From an uncultured Saprospiraceae bacterium (GTDB lineage: Bacteria; Bacteroidota; Bacteroidia; Chitinophagales; Saprospiraceae): 5,131 bases of DNA. Shown here in pieces: positions 1 to 5,131 of this stretch (position 1 is its first letter; each line of letters begins with the position of its first letter). Both the position numbers and the translations under genes were made by a program. The notes beneath the pieces are model-generated. The model was not told the origin of the DNA. It searched no databases and saw only the letters and a list, made by a program, of their open reading frames with translations. The DNA lies in contig CALDEO010000270.1 of assembly GCA_937942465.1 (NCBI GenBank), positions 1-5,131 on the forward strand, written 5' to 3'.

Positions 1-269
1 TGAGTAATCGTATGTATTATTGATTTTGAACCAAAATAATTGATATGTAAGGTATCATTAACGTGGACATTATTTATTGTAAAATGACCGATTTCGTTGC
101 TATGACTGTGCAATGCCCCATCATTGATCCACAGGTAGGCGTCAATGATGGCTTCATTATTATCGTTTTTTATGTAACCATTAAGCTTTTGAGCTTGCGC
201 CAATGTGCTCGTTAAACAGAAAATAAATAGCGTTAAGACTTGCACAAATGAAGAAAATGGAAGATTCAT
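1..269 (-). CDS. Exported protein with N-terminal carboxypeptidase-regulatory-like domain, probable TonB-dependent receptor (5' part only)
   Basis: Reading the minus strand from the ATG at 269-267 gives 89 codons without a stop, then the frame runs off the left edge, so only the N-terminus is present. Residues 1-26 form a signal peptide: hydrophobic core around 11-23 (VLTLFIFCLTSTL) and a likely cleavage after AQA. The n-region lacks Lys or Arg, which is slightly unusual. Residues 28-89 read like a CarboxypepD_reg-like beta-sandwich: LNGYIKNDNNEAIIDAYLWI corresponds to the usual G-x-V-x-D-x-x-x-x-P-L-x-G-A-x-V pattern, SNEIGHFTI to T-N-E-x-G-x-F-x-I, and NDTLHINYFGSK to the D-T-L-x-I-S-Y-x-G-Y strand. 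In Bacteroidota this domain most often precedes the plug and barrel of TonB-dependent receptors. DUF5686-type or other outer-membrane proteins can also carry it, and the deciding part is outside the window. The in-frame stop upstream is at 332-330 and no other ATG lies between, so the start is well supported. No Shine-Dalgarno is visible. Confidence 0.8.
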   Translation of the reverse strand, partial: MNLPFSSFVQVLTLFIFCLTSTLAQAQKLNGYIKNDNNEAIIDAYLWINDGALHSHSNEIGHFTINNVHVNDTLHINYFGSKSIIHTIT

Positions 270-306
270 ATTGGTCAAATTAAAAGTTTGCAATAGTATG
301 AATGTA

Positions 307-320
307 GGAGCATATGCTCC
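307..320. promoter_or_regulatory. Perfect 14-bp palindrome, possible operator
   Basis: GGAGCATATGCTCC is identical on both strands and lies 38-51 bp upstream of the start codon of the leftward exported-protein gene. It is unusually GC-containing for this AT-rich spacer. As DNA it has the symmetry of a dimeric regulator site. As RNA it could only form a 5-bp stem with an ATAT loop. A regulatory role is inferred from position and symmetry alone. Confidence 0.35.
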
Positions 321-440
321 CAAAAACAATTACTTATAAAATTCAACAACAAGAAAATAGAGCACTAGTGAACATTGACTTTGAGCATAAATTTTTATAA
401 GCGTACTTTTAATTGTACGAGTCTAAATCAAAAATTGGAT

Positions 441-475
441 TCAATAAGATTTAATTATTTTATGATCTTATTTGA
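441..475. repeat. Imperfect inverted repeat in the spacer
   Basis: The arm TCAATAAGAT (441-450) is complementary to ATCTTATTTGA (465-475) apart from one extra T, around a 14-nt AT-only loop except for one G. The arms are AT-rich, so the stem would be weak. It could be a terminator-like hairpin or chance in an AT-rich spacer. A second small inverted pair, CGTAC (402-406) and GTACG (415-419), lies just to its left. Confidence 0.3.
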
Positions 476-546
476 TTTCAGCGATTTATTAGAGGCAACT
501 CAACTTGCCAATAATAAAATAAAGAGGTAGTGATTGGGATAGATTT

Positions 547-585
547 GTTTTTTGTAAAAACATAAGTGTATTAGTGAAAACACTT
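547..585 (-). terminator. Weak terminator candidate downstream of HMG-CoA reductase
   Basis: On the minus strand, AAGTGT (585-580) can pair with ACACTT (569-564) across a 10-nt loop, and the T-run of ATGTTTTT follows directly. That run can itself pair in a second AT-only stem, GTTTTT/AAAAAC (552-547 with 561-556, 3-nt loop). The element starts about 104 nt after the reductase stop codon. Both stems are short and low in GC, so the call rests mainly on position and the T-run. Confidence 0.25.
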
Positions 586-688
586 CTAATATTTTCAATA
601 CTAGCGAGCTAACACAGATGCTACAATAAATCTCTGAATGGTGCTATAGAAGTAGCTGAATAGTTATAATCCAGTAACTCTTTATCTA

Positions 689-1825
689 TCACTTCCTACC
701 ATATGCTTTATGAGCTGCTGCAAAATGCCCCTCTGCAATAGCAGCACCAATAGATAACTCTCCAGCGAGAGCCACTGCACAACATACTTCTGCAAACTTG
801 CCTACGTCGTCTGCTGTACTACAATCCATCATTTCTAAAGACTCCTTCTGAGTAGGTAGTGCGGTACCTCCTCCAATAGTACCGACTATCAGCCCCGGCA
901 ACGTCAATGAAGCATATAGATCTCCGTTGCTTCTAGCTTCCATCCTACCGACTCCTACTGCAGCCTCCGCAATACAAGCGACATCTTGACCACAAGCGAT
1001 AAATATGGCCGTCAGAGCATTAGTAATGTGTCCATTATTACCAACGGCTCCTGATTGTACCGCAGCGATCGTACCTGTTTGCCAGAACTTTGCAATATTC
1101 TCTGCCGATGACTTTAGTACCTCTTCTATGATTTGTTTGGAGACCACAACCTCCGATATGACTTTCCTCCCTCTTACTTTACTTAGAGATTTAATATTTG
1201 CTTTTTTATCACCTGACATGTTCCCTTCAATATAAAATAAGGTTGGTTTTACTGGCGCTTGAGCTATTACCTGCTTCAGGACGTGGTCGGTAACTATGGT
1301 CACCATATTTTGCCCTGCTGCTGCACCTGTCTCAAAAGACAAGGTCACGTGTACCCCATTGCCCTCATGCAAGGTCTCTATACTTATAAGTTTGGCAAAT
1401 CTACTCACCTCGCTTACTCCAGCACTGATCAATGGCTGCATAGACTTAACCCATTGACCAAAATCTAGGGCATCTTTGAGATTCTCAAATTCAAAATAAG
1501 GACTCCGTTGTACTTCGTTAGATATAGTTCTAGATACAAATCCACCGCTCATAGAACCTGCTTTTATCCCTCTACTGTAAGAGGCTACTAAAGCACCTTC
1601 TGTAGTAGCCATTGGCACCCAATGTTCACTCATACCAGCAGTACCATCCATAAGTAATGGCCCCGCAAGTCCCATAGGTATTTGCGCAAAGCCTATGAAA
1701 TTTTCAATATTTCCATGAAATGACTGTGAATGGTCTATTGGTGTTTTACCACTAATATACTTAGGAAACTTGTCTTGCTTTATGAGTTTAGCTAGGTATC
1801 TATTCTCTACATCTGTAAAATCCAT
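689..1825 (-). CDS. hmgA: Class I 3-hydroxy-3-methylglutaryl-CoA reductase
   Basis: The product (378 residues) should reduce HMG-CoA to mevalonate with two NAD(P)H, the committed step of the mevalonate route to isoprenoids. It has no membrane segment or signal peptide and so is cytoplasmic, matching the catalytic part of eukaryotic enzymes without their membrane anchor. Visible landmarks are ENFIG (41-45, the ENVIG dimerisation motif), IPMGLAGPL (49-57), PMATTEGALVAS (71-82, catalytic Glu76), SGDKKAN (204-210, catalytic Lys among 207-208), IACGQD (276-281, catalytic Asp281), GTIGGGT (315-321) and a C-terminal GHFAAAH in which His372 aligns with human His866. TTEG, DKK and GQD mark class I rather than class II. 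The NAD(P)H loop, usually GDAMGMN, reads GAAAGQN (167-173), which is atypical. The start is firm: an in-frame TAG lies 9 bp upstream of the ATG and the next Met is residue 51, after ENFIG. No Shine-Dalgarno is visible. Confidence 0.96.
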   Translation of the reverse strand: MDFTDVENRYLAKLIKQDKFPKYISGKTPIDHSQSFHGNIENFIGFAQIPMGLAGPLLMDGTAGMSEHWVPMATTEGALVASYSRGIKAGSMSGGFVSRTISNEVQRSPYFEFENLKDALDFGQWVKSMQPLISAGVSEVSRFAKLISIETLHEGNGVHVTLSFETGAAAGQNMVTIVTDHVLKQVIAQAPVKPTLFYIEGNMSGDKKANIKSLSKVRGRKVISEVVVSKQIIEEVLKSSAENIAKFWQTGTIAAVQSGAVGNNGHITNALTAIFIACGQDVACIAEAAVGVGRMEARSNGDLYASLTLPGLIVGTIGGGTALPTQKESLEMMDCSTADDVGKFAEVCCAVALAGELSIGAAIAEGHFAAAHKAYGRK

Positions 1826-1847
1826 AGCACAAAACTAGCAATAGATT

Positions 1848-1910
1848 TTGTTATTTGCTTACCGTTAACTGCTACTTAATTAAAAAAACACCCCTGACAC
1901 CAAATAACAA
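1848..1910. repeat. 10-bp perfect inverted repeat upstream of HMG-CoA reductase
   Basis: TTGTTATTTG (1848-1857) and CAAATAACAA (1901-1910) are exact reverse complements separated by 43 bp. The pair lies 23-85 bp upstream of the reductase start codon, where its promoter would be expected. The right arm shares two bases (1909-1910) with the terminator-like hairpin of the upstream gene. It could be a pair of regulator half-sites, a long-loop RNA stem, or chance in AT-rich DNA. The match is seen directly; any function is inferred. Confidence 0.4.
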
Positions 1911-1947
1911 GAAAGGAAACTAAGCGAACCGCTCAATTTCCTTTCTT
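1909..1947 (-). terminator. Terminator-like hairpin after the T9SS surface-protein gene
   Basis: An 11-bp perfect outer stem, AAGAAAGGAAA (1909-1919) with TTTCCTTTCTT (1937-1947), encloses a small internal loop and an inner AGCG/CGCT stem (1923-1926 with 1930-1933) closed by a 3-nt loop. Read on the minus strand it begins 93 nt after the stop codon of the large surface-protein gene and is followed by GTTATTT, a modest T-rich tail, with a further run of seven T at 1888-1882. It sits between two same-strand genes and probably separates their transcripts. Confidence 0.55.
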
Positions 1948-1961
1948 AATGATTTAAATTT

Positions 1962-1985
1962 TACGAGATCTATGAGAAACTCGTA
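1962..1985 (-). other. Small hairpin in the 3' untranslated region
   Basis: TACGAG (1962-1967) is complementary to CTCGTA (1980-1985) around a 12-nt loop. It lies between the stop codon of the surface-protein gene and the stronger hairpin at 1909-1947. Six base pairs with a long loop is marginal. At most it is an accessory 3'-end structure. Confidence 0.25.
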
Positions 1986-2040
1986 TCGTCACTATACATT
2001 GATTGTTATTAATTCAATTCAATAAAAGTGGTTCGTAACA

Positions 2041-5000
2041 TCAATTCTTTATCAGCTTCAATCTACCCTCGATATTATGATCTGAGGCATATTGTAGTAT
2101 ATATATCCCTGGTGTAAGACTCGCCATATCGATTTCCATTGTTTGGATTTCATCTCCAAATATTCGGTCGAAAGACTTAATCACCTGCCCCGTTACATTG
2201 GTTAAGGTCATCTTCGTTATTTCAAAATCTCCTGACTTGGCGATCGTTACTCGATCTGCAAATGGATTTGGGTCCGCTCCCAACTGGTATGATCGATTGT
2301 CTTCAACATACGCAGATACCACCTCTGTATACTCAAATGCTCCATTGCGATCTACTGACTTAAGTCTATAGTAATACTCCTGACTAGAGAATGTCAACTC
2401 CGTATCACGCCATTCGTAGGTACTGAAATCTTGAGCTTCTATAGTCGCAGACTCTTCAAATACCCTTGCGTCAAATGACTTCTCGATGATATAATGTGAT
2501 AAATCTATTTCTTGCTCTACCTCCCATGTGACTAGGTTGTAGCCAGGCAATGGTTCTGCTTTTATATCTCTAATAACTACTGGCAATGTGGTAGTCATAC
2601 CAATGAGACTATCATCTACAAGACCAAATCCAGAAAAACCAGTAAACTGTGCTTTATATGCCTTGGCACCATTACCCATATCCATAACCTCAGTTGCTCC
2701 GTCGTCTGCGAGTATATAGCCTTGTCCATTATAATTATCGATCGGCACCTCTGTCTTAATGATGCTTAATGCTTCGCTATTGTCCCAACCTGCAAGCTCA
2801 CCTGCCGTATAGTACAGCGTGATCTCATAACTACCATTGCTGACAGCGTCAACGTAGAATGTCTTTTTAGATATCGGAGCACCATCGAGCCAGTCAGCAT
2901 TGACTACTCCTGTACTTGCCCCACTCGATCTATCTAGCTCCATATCGATGCATGCAAGTGGTGATGAAGTTAGATTTTTGATGGTAGCTATGATAGACCC
3001 ATTTTTATAGAAATTGGCCGTCTGATTGCCAGCTACATAGCTTGACTTGGTACACAGATCTGAACAGATACTCGTTGCTGCACTTTGGTGCAATTTGATA
3101 TTAGGTCTCACTTTACTGATCTTCTGTACGGTCGGCATCGAGCAACCTACATTGGAGTCGGCTTGACGATACTGTACTGAGTTAAAGCTCGTGGTTGTAC
3201 TATATACTTTGTCATCGTCACTCCATTGGGAGTTATTATAACAATACTCTATCATTAGATTGTCGGTCCCATTCCAATAGAATGGCGTATTGAAGTTTAT
3301 TTGATTCCAACCGTTCTGTGTATTTAAGTCTGATTGATATACCACATTACCACCTGTCTCAAATGGAGCATTTGCTAGATTCACCGTATTCAAGTTGGTA
3401 TGCATTAGCTTGACGCTAAATCCTTTAAATGGAGCATCACTAGTCTTAGAACTTACATTAAGTGATAAAGCGCTGATCGGTCCCGCTTGTAATCCCATCA
3501 TAGATAGTTCACTAGCTTTATACAGCATCTGAGTACGACCGTCTTCATAGTATCCTCCAAATGGATAATCTCTACTCGTAGTACTCCCCGTCCCTATCGC
3601 AACAAAAGAGGCACCGCTACCTGGCATCGGATCGGCATCATTATCATTAAGAGTTATAGTGAGTACATCCTTGTCCGTAAGGTCGATTTTACTAGATGTC
3701 AATTTCAACATTATGGTCTCGGGGTTCTCATATATCGCATCATCTATGATCTTGAGTGAGATATTCTGTGTCAGATTGGTACCTGATGTATAAGAGAGAT
3801 TGCTTGTCGCTAATGTATAATCTTTGTTAACCGTCGCATTGGTGCTACCACTTACAATACTCACTTGAATACTAGCTCCACCTGCAGGTAATGCACTTAT
3901 AGATACAGGTATCGATAGCGTCTTATAATCCTCTGTACAGTTACCATAGTTGCTAGACTGTGGATCTTCCATCGTGAGCATTTCGTCACTATCAAACCCT
4001 CCTTTTGAAGAACCTAATGAGCTCGTCGTATATAGACCTCGACCATGAGTTGCAGCTACTAATAAGTTATCAGATTTTCTATGGTGTATCATATCTACTC
4101 GTACATTGGCGAGGCCATAGTTGGAGCTTGTCCATTGAGTAGATTGATTGTTTAAGTTGTTTGTTATGAATACCCCCAACTCTGTACCGATGATCGCTTT
4201 GTCTGTACTCTCAGGATGGAACATTACGTACCGTACGGGCATGTCAGGTAGATTGCCCTCTACACTGTTCCAAGTTACTCCCGTGTTCAATGTTTCATAA
4301 ATACTTACAATACCGTAGTTACTATACGCTATCAAAATATGTGCTTCGTCATTGGGATCAACATCTATACTTGAGATATAACCAGAACTCGCATTCCTGA
4401 TTCTAGTTGCTGTTTTATTACTTCCACTATTAATATTATCAGCTAAAAACACATCGCCAGATGCCGTACCGATGTAGCATCGATTGGCTACACTAGGTGA
4501 CATCTTGAGACAACTTGCTTGCTGACCAGACATACCACTAATACCAACAGATGTGGTGTTGGGTGTATTACCTGTAGGATTATTCCATCGTAAGATAGAT
4601 CCTGCAGTATTAGACGAGTACAATAGGTTTGTTTGAGAATCATAACACGTAGGATTCGCAAATAAACCATTACTATTTAAAGTCTTATTGGTAAAACTTG
4701 TGCCTCCATTAGTAGATACAAAGTAACTGTTGAATACATATGAAGTAATCTGAATATTAGGATTGTCTTCATCAATAAAACAGAATGCACCATCACCTCC
4801 ACTTGCTTCTTGTGTGGTATTGACTCCTGACTGAGTGAATCTCTGTGTACCATTGTCTTGTGCTCCCGCTAAGAAGTAGTTGCTACCAGCAGTCGGGTGA
4901 GCTGTACAAGCATAAAACTGGGTAATGTTGAGGCCTTTATTTTTAGCATAAATATTAGGCGTCGTATTGGAGCCATTGGTTGTATACCAGATACCTCCAT

Positions 5001-5131
5001 CATTACCAAATAGGATCTTACTCGAACTATCGGAATATAAGATAAGGTGTTGATCAGCATGAACTTTCTGCTTACCCATCAGGCCTCCCCATTGAGAGAT
5101 CTGTGACCATGTCATACCGCTATTGGTACTC
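2041..5131 (-). CDS. T9SS-secreted multidomain surface protein: BNR-type beta-propeller, Calx-beta, sandwich modules, sorting domain (5' end missing)
   Basis: The frame is open from the right edge to the TGA at 2043-2041. The first in-frame ATG (5115) is internal: the codons before it read STNSG and join MTW into an Asp-box (S-x-N-x-G-x-T-W), so signal peptide and start lie beyond the window. Numbering from that Met, 1-365 is a BNR/VPS10-like propeller, with GNDGGIW (37-43), AGAQDNGT (83-90), GGDGAF (106-111), Asp-boxes STNGGTSF (134-141) and TLNTGVTW (275-282), and ATHGRGLY (355-362). Residues about 387-493 are a Calx-beta domain with the acidic IIDDAIYENPET (456-467) and LNDND end, probably Ca2+-binding. 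About 500-678 is a sandwich module common in T9SS proteins (SRDYPFGGYYEDGRTQMLY; later TSFNSVQYRQADSNVGCS). About 690-840 is uncharacterised sandwich, about 845-937 Fn3-like. Residues 942-1024 are a type A sorting domain (ADPNPFADRVTI, LTNVTGQVI, LTPGIYILQY, final KLIKN) that directs export through T9SS and surface attachment. No catalytic residues are recognisable; adhesion or matrix binding is inferred. Confidence 0.93.
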   Translation of the reverse strand, partial: STNSGMTWSQISQWGGLMGKQKVHADQHLILYSDSSSKILFGNDGGIWYTTNGSNTTPNIYAKNKGLNITQFYACTAHPTAGSNYFLAGAQDNGTQRFTQSGVNTTQEASGGDGAFCFIDEDNPNIQITSYVFNSYFVSTNGGTSFTNKTLNSNGLFANPTCYDSQTNLLYSSNTAGSILRWNNPTGNTPNTTSVGISGMSGQQASCLKMSPSVANRCYIGTASGDVFLADNINSGSNKTATRIRNASSGYISSIDVDPNDEAHILIAYSNYGIVSIYETLNTGVTWNSVEGNLPDMPVRYVMFHPESTDKAIIGTELGVFITNNLNNQSTQWTSSNYGLANVRVDMIHHRKSDNLLVAATHGRGLYTTSSLGSSKGGFDSDEMLTMEDPQSSNYGNCTEDYKTLSIPVSISALPAGGASIQVSIVSGSTNATVNKDYTLATSNLSYTSGTNLTQNISLKIIDDAIYENPETIMLKLTSSKIDLTDKDVLTITLNDNDADPMPGSGASFVAIGTGSTTSRDYPFGGYYEDGRTQMLYKASELSMMGLQAGPISALSLNVSSKTSDAPFKGFSVKLMHTNLNTVNLANAPFETGGNVVYQSDLNTQNGWNQINFNTPFYWNGTDNLMIEYCYNNSQWSDDDKVYSTTTSFNSVQYRQADSNVGCSMPTVQKISKVRPNIKLHQSAATSICSDLCTKSSYVAGNQTANFYKNGSIIATIKNLTSSPLACIDMELDRSSGASTGVVNADWLDGAPISKKTFYVDAVSNGSYEITLYYTAGELAGWDNSEALSIIKTEVPIDNYNGQGYILADDGATEVMDMGNGAKAYKAQFTGFSGFGLVDDSLIGMTTTLPVVIRDIKAEPLPGYNLVTWEVEQEIDLSHYIIEKSFDARVFEESATIEAQDFSTYEWRDTELTFSSQEYYYRLKSVDRNGAFEYTEVVSAYVEDNRSYQLGADPNPFADRVTIAKSGDFEITKMTLTNVTGQVIKSFDRIFGDEIQTMEIDMASLTPGIYILQYASDHNIEGRLKLIKN

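Larger units (their letters stand above)
270..688. other. AT-rich intergenic spacer without a convincing gene
   Basis: This 419-bp spacer lies between the end of the HMG-CoA reductase gene and the start of the exported-protein gene, both on the minus strand. I find only very short open frames (about 22-24 codons) on either strand, none with a start signal or recognisable sequence. No tRNA-like fold or riboswitch is recognisable. It presumably holds the 3' end of the reductase transcript and the promoter of the leftward gene. No full Bacteroidota-type promoter (TTG, about 19 nt, TAnnTTTG) can be picked out on the minus strand. Small inverted repeats at 307-320, 402-419, 441-475, 547-561 and 564-585 are the only structure seen. 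Confidence 0.6.

Noticed and set aside
462..530. 22-codon plus-strand open frame (starts MILFDFSDLL)
   Set aside because: Too short, with no ribosome-binding or promoter signal and no recognisable sequence; expected by chance in AT-rich spacer.
540..547. TAGATTTG on the plus strand as a -7 promoter element
   Set aside because: No TTG at suitable spacing upstream and no plus-strand gene downstream to be served.
1005..1468. Two open frames on the plus strand (1005-1235 and 1259-1468)
   Set aside because: They lie wholly antisense to the well-supported HMG-CoA reductase gene, are rich in Cys, Leu and Pro without any recognisable domain, and have no start signal.
1830..1837. TAGTTTTG on the minus strand, matching the Bacteroidota -7 consensus TAnnTTTG
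   Set aside because: It ends only 4 nt before the reductase ATG, which would place transcription start at about the start codon, and no TTG lies at the expected spacing upstream.
4488..5060. Two short minus-strand open frames (4488-4670 and 4869-5060)
   Set aside because: They overlap the long surface-protein gene in another frame on the same strand, and their sequences look like frame-shifted coding noise.
4021..5131. Reading the beta-propeller as a sialidase or GH74 glycosidase
   Set aside because: Asp-boxes and the HGRG-type ending are shared by many non-enzymatic propellers, and no catalytic residue set is recognisable in the visible part.
1..5131. Mobile element, phage, CRISPR or defence system
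   Set aside because: No transposase, integrase, nuclease or Cas-like protein, no direct-repeat array and no terminal repeats flanking a gene were seen.

Overview
The window looks like ordinary chromosome from a member of the Bacteroidota, probably a free-living, possibly aquatic, Flavobacteriia- or Saprospiria-like organism. Three things point there. A very large secreted protein ends in a type IX secretion (T9SS) type A sorting domain. A partial exported protein begins with a carboxypeptidase-regulatory-like sandwich, the usual N-terminal extension of Bacteroidota TonB-dependent receptors. The spacers are AT-rich and no Shine-Dalgarno sequence precedes the two visible start codons. A class I HMG-CoA reductase fits the Bacteroidota lineages that make isoprenoids through mevalonate.

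Layout: all three genes lie on the minus strand, so transcription runs from right to left. From 5131 down to 2041 is the 3' part (1024 codons from the first in-frame ATG, plus an open frame running off the right edge) of a mosaic cell-surface protein: BNR/VPS10-like beta-propeller, Calx-beta domain, a T9SS-associated beta-sandwich module, further sandwich and Fn3-like regions, and the sorting domain. A 215-bp spacer (1826-2040) follows, with a good terminator-like hairpin and a 10-bp inverted repeat. Next is a complete, soluble class I HMG-CoA reductase (1825-689). A 419-bp AT-rich spacer (270-688) holds only small inverted repeats, including a perfect 14-bp palindrome. At the left edge (269-1) is the start of an exported protein, with a signal peptide and the first sandwich domain of a probable TonB-dependent receptor.

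The genes do not look like a functional operon: the spacers are long, one contains a terminator candidate, and the roles differ (surface protein, central isoprenoid enzyme, outer-membrane protein). I see no RNA gene, CRISPR array, insertion sequence, phage gene or defence system, and no convincing new biological system. The points most worth a second look are the altered NAD(P)H-binding loop of the reductase, the unlisted exported protein at the left edge, and the dyad-symmetric sequences in the two spacers.
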